34,262 bases of DNA from CAMDWQ01 sp964497635. GTDB lineage: Bacteria > Omnitrophota > Gorgyraeia > 2-02-FULL-51-18. Shown here one piece after another: positions 16,092 through 23,239 of the stretch. Each line of letters begins with the position of its first letter. Positions within the stretch are counted from its first letter, which is position 1. The DNA lies in assembly GCA_964497635.1 (NCBI GenBank), contig CAZCDB010000009.1, forward strand, positions 1 to 34,262, in the 5' to 3' direction. Made by a program: the position numbers and the translations under genes. The notes under the pieces were generated by a model, which ran no database searches, had not been told where the DNA came from, and worked only from the letters and a program-made list of their open reading frames with translations.

Positions 16092-18045
16092 TTTTCATCC
16101 CTCCTGTGTAGTTGCGCCCATCCGCCGGATCAATTCCGTCCGAGCGGACACGNNNNNNNNNNNNNNNNNNNNNNNNNNNNNNNNNNNNNNNNNNNNNNNN
16201 NNNNNNNNNNNNNNNNNNNNNNNNNNNNNNNNNNNNNNNNNNNNNNNNNNNNGCGTATTGAGGAATTTTACCGGTGTTAGGACCTCCGGTAAATTCCGCG
16301 TCCAAAAATAGGGCGTTATAAAAAAATGAAAAGTCCCCAAGATCCAATTCCGTGGCGACTTCGACTCCCTGATGCTTCGCATCCCCCACGTTTTGGACAG
16401 AGCTTAAACCCCCGATCGTGGCACTGCCAATCTGATCGTCAAACTCCATGTAAAAATAGCTCGCATCCCAAGAAAGATAAGGGAGTATATTGCCGCGAAC
16501 CCCGGCATCCACTTGCCATGAATGTCCGTCTTTTAAGTCCTCGTTAACGACTTGATTGGTCCCATTGGGAACCGACTGAACAAAAACCTTAGGACGATAC
16601 CCCTGTGAAAAATTACTATAAAGATTGATGTCAGGGGTTACCTCCACTTGAGCCCCCACCCCTCCCAAAACCTCAAAATCAAATTCTTCTTCATCCGCCA
16701 GAGGCACCGTCGTCTTATCTAGATTTAAATTTTCCTTGATCGACTGCCAAACGTTTTCCAGACGAATCCCCGGAGTGATTGAAAAGCGTCCAAATTTAAA
16801 TAGATTTTCTGTAAAAAGAGAGAAGTAATTCAGATCACGATCCGCATCTTTTCTTAAAAACCCATCCAAGGCGTCGGAGGTGGTGCCGCGAGAGTCTAGC
16901 CGAGGAGACGTGGTGTGATGATACAGCGCTCCCCCGGTGAAAACGTGCTCACTCGACCCAAAGGCTGAATACTCGTGAGCCAAACGTGCGTCGACACCCC
17001 CGGTATAAAACTCCTGATTCTCGATATCATTGGTCGAGGCCGCCGCTCCGCTGGGTGCAGTTCCAAATCCGCCACCTCGTTGACGCCAGCTCAAGCGCTC
17101 GTAATAAATCCCGTAACCCTTCACATCCACTTGAGTCCTTTCAGAAATTTCTTTATGAAAGCCAATGAATCCTGAGTGGCGATTGAGCTCAAAGTGGTCC
17201 ACAAGTTTTGTGGAAACAGAAGCATCCGTATCAAACTGAAGTCTCGTCAGCCCCCCAGGCTCTCCGTGAGTCTCATGATAAGAATCCCAACCCAGCGTCC
17301 AAAGCAACGTTGGGTCTTGTTCAATGTTTACTTTAAGCCCCCCATATTCCAGATCGTATTGACTGTTAAAATCACGAAAACCCTGGGCTTGGCGATGATG
17401 AAAATAGCCATAATAACCGACTGAGCCTTGAGTCCCGCTAACACTTTCATAATTAGAAAATAGCCCATGACTTCCACCGCTATTCTCCGTCTCCAAGCGA
17501 AAAGGCGCCTCGTAGGGATCCTTGGTGACAAAATTGAGAGCTCCCCCCGGCTGAGGACCATACATCAGAGAACCTCCTCCATGAATAAAATCGATATGAT
17601 CCACCACCTGAGTTGGAGGCACATAATAAGCCTCCGGATAACCAAACATATCTGCATGGATAGGAATCCCATCTTTTAAAACTTGAGTAAACTGAGCCCG
17701 GTGGGGATCGAGTCCACGGTAACCAACACTAAACAGGGGGGTGGATTCTTCGCTCAAAAGAAGTCCGGGGGTTTTTTGAAGAACTTGTCGGAAATTATTA
17801 TTCACAATCACCGGAGCCTCTTCAAGATTGATGATTGCTGTCTTTTTCCCCGAATAAACCTTGCTTCCTTCCACTTCTGCCTTGTATGCCACACCCGAAG
17901 ATTCTTTGGACCCTTTCACCACCACTTCGGATAAAGTCGTCAGCGGCTGCGCGTTTTCTTTGGCAAAGAGTAGTGTTGATTCGCTTTGAAAAGTGGTTAA
18001 TACCGTCCATAAAAAAATAAGTATTCGTATTTTGTAAATTTTCAT
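16081..18045 (-). CDS. TonB-dependent receptor, FecA-like, interrupted by an assembly gap
   Basis: This outer-membrane receptor should import an iron complex. It has a signal peptide, a TonB box-like stretch (LSEVVVKG) soon after it, a plug domain (VLQKTPGLLLSEES, VGYRGLDPHRAQF, GSLMYGPQPGGALNFVTK) and a long beta barrel ending in GGMKIVW with the terminal aromatic residue. It resembles siderophore or ferric-citrate receptors; the ligand cannot be read from the sequence. The gap 16153-16252 falls in the last strands. Family knowledge suggests more than the 33-34 residues implied by 100 N are missing between TGKIPQY and RVRSDGIDPADGRNY. The gene follows fur by 18 nt. Confidence 0.92.
   Translation of the reverse strand: MKIYKIRILIFLWTVLTTFQSESTLLFAKENAQPLTTLSEVVVKGSKESSGVAYKAEVEGSKVYSGKKTAIINLEEAPVIVNNNFRQVLQKTPGLLLSEESTPLFSVGYRGLDPHRAQFTQVLKDGIPIHADMFGYPEAYYVPPTQVVDHIDFIHGGGSLMYGPQPGGALNFVTKDPYEAPFRLETENSGGSHGLFSNYESVSGTQGSVGYYGYFHHRQAQGFRDFNSQYDLEYGGLKVNIEQDPTLLWTLGWDSYHETHGEPGGLTRLQFDTDASVSTKLVDHFELNRHSGFIGFHKEISERTQVDVKGYGIYYERLSWRQRGGGFGTAPSGAAASTNDIENQEFYTGGVDARLAHEYSAFGSSEHVFTGGALYHHTTSPRLDSRGTTSDALDGFLRKDADRDLNYFSLFTENLFKFGRFSITPGIRLENVWQSIKENLNLDKTTVPLADEEEFDFEVLGGVGAQVEVTPDINLYSNFSQGYRPKVFVQSVPNGTNQVVNEDLKDGHSWQVDAGVRGNILPYLSWDASYFYMEFDDQIGSATIGGLSSVQNVGDAKHQGVEVATELDLGDFSFFYNALFLDAEFTGGPNTGKIPQYXXXXXXXXXXXXXXXXXXXXXXXXXXXXXXXXXXRVRSDGIDPADGRNYTGGMKIVW
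16153..16252. other. Assembly gap of 100 N
   Basis: The run is exactly 100 N, a common placeholder for a gap of unknown size. It lies inside the barrel of the TonB-dependent receptor, so the true reading frame and length of that stretch are unknown. Confidence 0.98.
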
Positions 18046-18063
18046 TTCATTACCTGTCTTTTT

Positions 18064-18486
18064 TTATTTCCTGCACTTTGAACAACGCACATAAAGCTTG
18101 TGATCATGAAACAAAAGCTCAACATCGTATTTCTGGCAAATTTTGGACTGCTGGCTTTCAATCTCCTCGCAGTGATACTCAATCACCTTCCCGCAACCAA
18201 CACAGATAATGTGGTCATGATGACCCTTGGAGCTGGACCGCTCAAAAAACTCACCCTTGCCCTTGCCCACCGAAGTCTGGAGGACGCCGCTTTCTAGTAA
18301 GAGTGGGATCGTACGAAACACCGTCCCCCGTGCAATCCTTCCGTCCTCTTTTCTTAAAATCTCATAAAGCCCGTCCGAATCAAAGTGGCCGGAAAGATGA
18401 CGGACTTTCTCGAAAATACTCCGTCTTTCACGGGTGTATTTTAAGCCCTTCTTTTCAAGATAAGCTTCAAAGGATCTGTCTGGCAT
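18064..18486 (-). CDS. fur: Fur-family metalloregulator
   Basis: Fur proteins repress iron uptake genes when loaded with Fe(II). The 140-residue product has the winged helix (YTRERRSIFEKV...GRIARGTVFRTIPLLLESG), the HHDH metal-binding stretch at 89-92, and two CxxC pairs (C95/C98 and C135/C138) forming the structural zinc site. Its place at the head of the receptor-permease-TonB operon strongly suggests it controls that operon. The linker and metal residues do not rule out Zur or PerR specificity; context favours iron. AGGA lies upstream of the ATG at 18486, and a promoter with an overlapping inverted repeat sits 20-60 nt before it, consistent with autoregulation. Confidence 0.9.
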   Translation of the reverse strand: MPDRSFEAYLEKKGLKYTRERRSIFEKVRHLSGHFDSDGLYEILRKEDGRIARGTVFRTIPLLLESGVLQTSVGKGKGEFFERSSSKGHHDHIICVGCGKVIEYHCEEIESQQSKICQKYDVELLFHDHKLYVRCSKCRK

Positions 18487-18506
18487 CGTCTACTTCCTTG
18501 TCTAGG

Positions 18507-18537
18507 TGAGACAGTATCCTATTTAGATTTTGTCTCA
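18507..18537. promoter_or_regulatory. 31-bp inverted repeat, candidate operator
   Basis: TGAGACA (18507-18513) is repeated in inverted form as TGTCTCA (18531-18537) with 17 nt between. An additional ATC/GAT pair (18516-18518 and 18526-18528) is symmetric about the same centre, 18522. The repeat covers the -10 box and spacer of the fur promoter. It does not resemble the usual GATAATGAT-type Fur box, so it may be a lineage-specific Fur-family operator. Confidence 0.6.
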
Positions 18538-18544
18538 ATGTCAA
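18516..18544 (-). promoter_or_regulatory. Promoter of the fur-iron uptake operon
   Basis: On the minus strand TTGACA (18544-18539), a perfect -35 box, and TAGGAT (18521-18516), a fair -10 box, are separated by the ideal 17 nt. Transcription would start near 18509, giving a leader of about 22 nt before the fur ATG. Confidence 0.7.
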
Positions 18545-18548
18545 CAAG

Positions 18549-18584
18549 AAAAAAAGACATGTTATTTTCTAACATGCCTTTTTT
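18549..18584 (-). terminator. Intrinsic terminator, probably bidirectional, ending the sigma-factor operon
   Basis: CATGTTA and TAACATG pair around a 5-nt loop. After one mismatch, the outer parts AAAAAAG and CTTTTTT also pair, giving an A-tract on one side and a T-tract on the other. It lies just after the stop of the 45-residue gene (18600) and just upstream of the fur -35 box, so it isolates the two operons. Confidence 0.75.
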
Positions 18585-18599
18585 ACTGCTTAGAGTCTG

Positions 18600-18737
18600 T
18601 TAACTAGTGACTGTCTTTTTTGGCACTAGCGCCACGGCCCTGTTGCGTTCCTTTTGCAGGGCGTCGTAGATTTTCTCTGCTTTGGTCAGTTTTACTTTTT
18701 TATTATCATTCACACGATACGGAGTCTGAGATTTCAT
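18600..18737 (-). CDS. Small basic protein, 45 residues, unknown function
   Basis: The frame runs from the ATG at 18737 to TAA at 18600-18602 and encodes MKSQTPYRVNDNKKVKLTKA..., a lysine- and arginine-rich, probably helical peptide with no signal sequence, membrane segment or cysteine. AAGGAAA lies about 4 nt before the ATG. It overlaps the end of the amidotransferase gene by 32 nt in another frame, and a strong terminator follows 16 nt after its stop. These facts suggest a real last gene of the operon, but I recognise no family. A nucleic-acid-binding or ribosome-associated role would be a guess. Confidence 0.5.
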   Translation of the reverse strand: MKSQTPYRVNDNKKVKLTKAEKIYDALQKERNRAVALVPKKTVTS

Positions 18738-19455
18738 TGGTTTCCTTTGGTTGACGCGTATTGTCTCCTATTGGATAGAAAAAAGCTTGATATATTCGAT
18801 AGGCAAGCAAATCCAGCTGGGGCTTATAGGCGTCATATTCCGATAAAATGGTTTGGGCTTCTGGTTTATTTTTAAACCAGTCCTCAAGCATCGGGCGGTT
18901 AATTTCCAAATGAAATTGAAAACCATAACAGCGGTCTTGATACCAATAAGCCTGATGAGGAACCACAGGGCTTGAGGCAAGCAGCACAGACCCTTTGGGC
19001 AAGTCAAAGGTATCTTCATGCCACTGCAGCACTTGAAGCTGTGCTCTAGCCAGCGTACTAAACAGAGAATCTTGCTTGGCTTCTGCGGATAACCAGACCT
19101 GCCCCCAGCCAACTTCAGGTTCCTTGGCTTTATAAACAGAAGCGCCCAAAGCTTTGGCTAAAAGCTGAGCCCCCAGACAAATTCCAAGATAAGGAATGCC
19201 TTGCCCAATCGCTTCTTGAATCAATAAGTTTTCTCTTTTCAGAAAAGGGTATTTATCTTCTTCGTACACGTTCATCGGTCCACCCATCACGACCAAAGAC
19301 CCGATCGAGCTTACCGCCGGAAACTCAAAACCTTCCTCATAAAGCCGCACCACCTGATAGGAGATGTTTCTTTCTACCAAAAAATCAAGCATCGTGCCCG
19401 CCATTTCGTTGGGCACGTGCTCTAAAATCACCACCTGTTTTTGATTTGAGTTCAT
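18706..19455 (-). CDS. Class I glutamine amidotransferase domain protein (GMP synthase-like)
   Basis: The 249-residue product is a stand-alone class I glutaminase-like domain. The catalytic triad is intact: C93 in GICLGAQLLA, and H182 and E184 in FQFHLE. The oxyanion-region motif VVMGGPMNVYEED is also present. Stand-alone members of this family are called GMP synthase-like proteins, but true GuaA has an extra synthetase part that is missing here. They may act on gamma-glutamyl compounds or work with an unknown synthetase. The gene follows the VWA protein by 15 nt and is probably in the sigma-factor operon. An accidental co-location is possible. Confidence 0.87.
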   Translation of the reverse strand: MNSNQKQVVILEHVPNEMAGTMLDFLVERNISYQVVRLYEEGFEFPAVSSIGSLVVMGGPMNVYEEDKYPFLKRENLLIQEAIGQGIPYLGICLGAQLLAKALGASVYKAKEPEVGWGQVWLSAEAKQDSLFSTLARAQLQVLQWHEDTFDLPKGSVLLASSPVVPHQAYWYQDRCYGFQFHLEINRPMLEDWFKNKPEAQTILSEYDAYKPQLDLLAYRIYQAFFYPIGDNTRQPKETNEISDSVSCE

Positions 19456-19470
19456 TGTCTAAAAAACCCT

Positions 19471-21540
19471 TTATTCCTTGAACTGAATTCCGTTAATAGA
19501 ACTATCATCCAATCCCTTCGTTTTTTCGACGAGTTGAATTAGTTCCGCACGAACACCATCTTTGTCTTCTTTTTTGATTTCCCTTAAAGAGGCCAGAACA
19601 TGATCATAGTTTGCATTTGCCTTGAACGCGGATTTTCGAAGCAAAAGTCCAAACTCAGCCACGGCGGACGCTAGCTTCATGTTTTCCGTAACGATCCTGG
19701 AAGAAGTGCTGGAAACTGTTTTAGTGATGAGTTTACTTTCCTCGGAGGTCGGCTCTTTGTAGCGCACCTTAACCGTCATCAACTCCCCGCTTTTTTTAAG
19801 CTGAGTTGTCTGGTATTTGAGGGCATCAACAGAACTGACGTTTTCTCCAGCCGAGGCCGGCACAATCTCATAAAGCGCCGTCACCGTGTGTCCTGCGCCC
19901 ATCTCTCCCGCGTCTTTTTTATCATTATTAAAATCTTCGTTGGCCAACGCACGGTTTTCATAGCCCACAAGGCGATAAGATTTGACATAGGCAGGGTTAA
20001 ACTCAATCTGGATCTTGACATCTTTGGCGAGGGTAAAAAGTGTCGAGCCAAGCTCCTGGACCAGAACTTTTTGCGCCTCATGCAAAGAATCAATGTAGAA
20101 ATAGTTCCCATTGCCTTTATTGGCCAGCTGTTCCATTTTAGAGTCCTTTAGATTCCCAGTGCCAAAGCCCAGGACCGTCAAAAACACCCCCTGACTGCGC
20201 TTTTCCTCGATCAAACGGATCAATTCCGCGTCACTGCTGGTTCCCACATTAAAATCTCCGTCTGTCGCCAAGATCACGCGATTATTGCCCCCTTGGATAA
20301 AGTTTTCTTTGGCAATCTGATAAGCCAATTCAATTCCTTCCGCACCAGCCGTGGCACCTCCCCCTTGCAGGTGGTTGATGGCCCGTAAAATCTTACTTTT
20401 TTCATTTCCTGATGTTAAAGGGAGCACTAACCCCGCATTGCCAGCGTAAGTCACGATCGCAACTTTTTCTTTCTCTCCCAACTGCTGGACCATTTTGGTT
20501 AAAGATTTCTGCAAAAGAGGCAGCTTGTCAGGGCTTTCCATAGAACCCGAAACATCAATCAAGAAAATCAGATTGCTGGGAGGTAAATTGGTTTTGTCCA
20601 GCGCCTTTCCGTTAAGCCCGACAAGCACAAGCTCATGGCCTTCGGCCCAAGGACATTGAGTGATTTCCGTGGTAACAGAAAAAGGTGCTTGGCCTTCCGT
20701 CTTGGGATAATCATAGCTAAAATAATTGATCATCTCTTCAATCCGCACGGCATCTTGGGGAGGCATCGTCCCATCGTTTAAGAAGCGTCGCACATTCGCA
20801 TAGGAAGCGGTGTCCACATCAATGGAAAAAGTAGAGAGGGGACTTTCAGTGACATTGCGAAAAGAAAGCTCTTCAATGGCGTTGTAATTTTCAGTGTTAA
20901 AATCTGCTGGGACTGATTGGGATAAAGACTGTAATCTGGCTCCGCCAACGAAATTCATAGAATCGTACATAACACTGCTCTCACTTAGGAGAGCTCCGGA
21001 AGAAACAGCCTCGTGCTTTTTTGCTAAATAACTAACTCTAGCGGAACTCCTAGAAAAATCTTTGCCTTTAAAATCAGATTCTTGCTGTTTGATTGGCAAC
21101 GATATCATGGTTTTAGCGTTAGAAACTGGGGCCTTTTCCCTAACAACCTGAACAGGAGCGGTTGGAATAGGCTGTTTTGGAGCGCTGGGTACTACCGTTT
21201 TTAGCTCCTCCGGCAAATGAGTGAAAACCACAGCCGCGGTGACAGCCGCTGCGATACTGGCCACAACTTTTAGATTTATTTTTCGGATCGGCACGCTGAT
21301 ACTCATTTTGGAGCCCTCCCTTTTTTTGGTATTTTCAATTCTGCGTTTTAACTCCATCGATATTTCCTCCGCAGGCCAGTGTTGTTTTAAAGCGCCGGAG
21401 AGTTTTTGCAAATCTTCAAAGTACTTCTTGGCTTCGGCGTTATCACGAATTGCCGCTTCAGCAGTCCTCTGTTCATCTTGATCCGCTTGGCCATCCACAT
21501 AGATTGAAATTGCTAATTTTATTTTTTCATCCAGGTTCAT
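19471..21540 (-). CDS. Membrane protein with anti-sigma-like head and von Willebrand factor A domain (YfbK-like)
   Basis: This 689-residue protein begins with a short helical cytoplasmic part (1-75: DEKIKLAISIYVDGQADQDEQ, as in anti-sigma factor heads), then a membrane segment (about 90-108). A presumed periplasmic region contains a YfbK-type N-terminal domain (about 215-300), a VWA domain with an intact DVSGS metal-binding motif at 329-333, and a C-terminal domain of the DUF3520 type. Its ATG overlaps the stop of the ECF sigma gene (ATGA). I infer that the head holds the sigma factor and the VWA domain senses an envelope protein or ligand. The head lacks the HxxxCxxC zinc motif of ZAS-type anti-sigma factors, so this assignment rests on position and layout. 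Confidence 0.85.
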   Translation of the reverse strand: MNLDEKIKLAISIYVDGQADQDEQRTAEAAIRDNAEAKKYFEDLQKLSGALKQHWPAEEISMELKRRIENTKKREGSKMSISVPIRKINLKVVASIAAAVTAAVVFTHLPEELKTVVPSAPKQPIPTAPVQVVREKAPVSNAKTMISLPIKQQESDFKGKDFSRSSARVSYLAKKHEAVSSGALLSESSVMYDSMNFVGGARLQSLSQSVPADFNTENYNAIEELSFRNVTESPLSTFSIDVDTASYANVRRFLNDGTMPPQDAVRIEEMINYFSYDYPKTEGQAPFSVTTEITQCPWAEGHELVLVGLNGKALDKTNLPPSNLIFLIDVSGSMESPDKLPLLQKSLTKMVQQLGEKEKVAIVTYAGNAGLVLPLTSGNEKSKILRAINHLQGGGATAGAEGIELAYQIAKENFIQGGNNRVILATDGDFNVGTSSDAELIRLIEEKRSQGVFLTVLGFGTGNLKDSKMEQLANKGNGNYFYIDSLHEAQKVLVQELGSTLFTLAKDVKIQIEFNPAYVKSYRLVGYENRALANEDFNNDKKDAGEMGAGHTVTALYEIVPASAGENVSSVDALKYQTTQLKKSGELMTVKVRYKEPTSEESKLITKTVSSTSSRIVTENMKLASAVAEFGLLLRKSAFKANANYDHVLASLREIKKEDKDGVRAELIQLVEKTKGLDDSSINGIQFKE

Positions 21541-22121
21541 GAGGGCAGCTCCTCTAAAAGGTATCCCAAATTTTGTCTTAACGCCTCGCGAGCACGAAAA
21601 ATTAATATTTTCACATTGGCTAGAGAGTTTCCAGTTACTAAAACAATTTCTTCATAAGATAAATCCTGAAATTCCCTCAAGATAAACGCTTCTCTCTGGG
21701 GCAAAGGAAGCTGCTCCACCGCCTGACGGATACCTTGTGCTAGTTCTTTGTTGTGCAAAGCGGTGGCGGGGGTTTTATGATCTGGAACCTCAATTGGGAG
21801 CGGGTCTTGTTCTATAGAAGTCGGCCGTTGGAAAAATGAAAAGCTGATTTTTCGTCTTCTTAGTTTAGAAAGGCAAGAATTCCGAGCCACCGTGTAAAGC
21901 CAGGTTGAAAATTTAGCCCGCGGTTCTGGGGTGTAGCAGCTGCTTTTTTCGACAAGAATCATAAAAACTTCCGCCGAAACATCTTGGGCATCTGCTCGAT
22001 TTCCGATCAAGCGAAGGGCAAAATTAAAAATAGGTTTCTGATACCGCAAAAAGATGACTTCCATCGCCTTCTGGGCCCCTTGTTGGTATTCCAATATCAA
22101 CTGTTCGTCGCTTTTATCCAT
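21537..22121 (-). CDS. ECF-type RNA polymerase sigma factor
   Basis: The 194-residue product has sigma region 2 (about 8-95; IFNFALRLIGNRADAQDVSAEVFM and FSTWLYTVARNSCLSKLRRRK) and region 4 (about 128-185; LPLPQREAFILREFQDLSYEEI and SLANVKILIFRAREALRQ). Regions 1.1 and 3 are missing, as in ECF factors. It directs polymerase to stress or envelope promoters and is expected to be held by the membrane protein encoded next. An ECF-type promoter lies at 22162-22188, so autoregulation is likely. Confidence 0.94.
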   Translation of the reverse strand: MDKSDEQLILEYQQGAQKAMEVIFLRYQKPIFNFALRLIGNRADAQDVSAEVFMILVEKSSCYTPEPRAKFSTWLYTVARNSCLSKLRRRKISFSFFQRPTSIEQDPLPIEVPDHKTPATALHNKELAQGIRQAVEQLPLPQREAFILREFQDLSYEEIVLVTGNSLANVKILIFRAREALRQNLGYLLEELPS

Positions 22122-22161
22122 TTCGGACCTTTGTTGAAATCAATACTTATCTCACTCTATT

Positions 22162-22188
22162 GAACGCACTGGATAGGAGAAAGTTACA
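22162..22188 (-). promoter_or_regulatory. Candidate ECF-type, autoregulated promoter
   Basis: On the minus strand TGTAAC (22188-22183) is followed after exactly 16 nt by CGTTC (22166-22162). ECF promoters commonly combine an AAC-containing -35 with a CGT-containing -10 at this spacing. The start would be near 22155, about 35 nt before the sigma ATG. Confidence 0.55.
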
Positions 22189-22200
22189 AGGAAAATGGTC

Positions 22201-22425
22201 TTATTTTTGCTTGTAAAACCAGGCTTTAACCGCGGCAACTTTATCCCCTTGGATTTCAATGACTCCATTTTTCATGGTGCCACCGACTCCTAGAGTCGTT
22301 TTGAGCTCTTTGGCGATGGATTCAAGTCGGGCGGAGCCGTAGGTGTGAAGGCCTGAGATCACCGTCACCACTTTTCCGGCTCTTTTTTCAATGCGGATTT
22401 TTGGGACAGGAGAACCAGCGTTCAT
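22201..22425 (-). CDS. SUI1/eIF1-like translation factor (YciH family)
   Basis: This 74-residue protein carries the SUI1 fold signature: KVVTVISGLHTYGSARLESIAKEL, KTTLGVGGTMKNG and VIEIQGDKVAAVKAWF. YciH-type proteins are bacterial relatives of eIF1 that can influence start-codon selection on the small ribosomal subunit. It is shorter than the E. coli protein because it lacks the N-terminal tail. The start overlaps the stop of the upstream gene by ATGA, coupling it to the duplicated-domain protein. Confidence 0.92.
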   Translation of the reverse strand: MNAGSPVPKIRIEKRAGKVVTVISGLHTYGSARLESIAKELKTTLGVGGTMKNGVIEIQGDKVAAVKAWFYKQK

Positions 22426-23222
22426 TTTTTTCTTTTTTTGAAAAACCGTTTCCGGGCGTCGACCCTTGCTTTTCGCGTCATTCGAACCACTCCGGGTTTC
22501 TTTTTACGCTTCACTATTTTTTTCTGGGCGGGCTTGACCTTTGGGTCTTTTTTAATCACAGCTTTCGCGGGTTTTACCTTCACCACTTCAGGCTCAGAAA
22601 CTGTGGATGGGATCTCTTCACGATGAGATTCTAGCTCACCCTTATAGACAATTTTTCTCTGATGAAGATTGACTTCATAGCGGAGTATCCCCGCTTCGTG
22701 TATCTTTTGAAGAAAAGTCGCGTGATTGATCTTTTCTTTCTGGGCGGCTTCAATCGCCGAGACAAGCGCCTTGAGATCAAAGCTGCCGCAAGGCCCTTGG
22801 CTGGCCTCTGATTTCCTGACAATGTGCGCCTGACCCGCGGAACCATAAAAAGTAATCTCGTGAGAAGCAACCTTCACCGCGTAGTGGTGGATTCCTGCCT
22901 CTAAAAGCAGATCAATAAATTTTGGGTATTTAATTTTTTTCTTTTCGATCAGGGCAAAAGCATCATTTATCCTCTGAATATTGCTCTCATCCATCGGATA
23001 ATGAAAAAGCTCACGGCGCCGTATTTTTAGATCCGGCTTTACTTTTAAAAGGGCGTTTAGAATTTTTTCCTGAACATTAGGGGTCAGAGGCCTGCCCTTG
23101 CGTCCTTTTTGAACCATCTTAAAACTGAGTTGTTCTGTCGAGGCTTCCACCAATGCCGCATTGGTAATACCCAGCTGAGTCATGAGTGTATCCAAGGGCT
23201 GAATGATATTCTGATTTTCCAT
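22422..23222 (-). CDS. Probable DNA- or RNA-binding protein with duplicated DUF1398-like domain
   Basis: The 266 residues contain three parts. The N-terminal 1-70 look like a helix-turn-helix (LMTQLGITNAALVEASTEQL...GRKGRPLTPNVQEKIL). Two similar units follow at about 84-130 and 150-196; both have an amphipathic helix followed by EAGI-x2-Y-x-V and a strand ending in YG or YKG. They resemble DUF1398-type domains, a family of unknown function. The tail (210-266) is extremely basic, with many KKPK and RKKK groups ending FFKKRKK, as in nucleic-acid-binding proteins. It overlaps the SUI1 gene by 4 nt and lies 17 nt after the helicase, so an RNA or translation role is a reasonable inference, though no function is shown. 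Confidence 0.75.
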   Translation of the reverse strand: MENQNIIQPLDTLMTQLGITNAALVEASTEQLSFKMVQKGRKGRPLTPNVQEKILNALLKVKPDLKIRRRELFHYPMDESNIQRINDAFALIEKKKIKYPKFIDLLLEAGIHHYAVKVASHEITFYGSAGQAHIVRKSEASQGPCGSFDLKALVSAIEAAQKEKINHATFLQKIHEAGILRYEVNLHQRKIVYKGELESHREEIPSTVSEPEVVKVKPAKAVIKKDPKVKPAQKKIVKRKKKPGVVRMTRKARVDARKRFFKKRKK

Positions 23223-23239
23223 TTTTTTTAGATCCCTTA

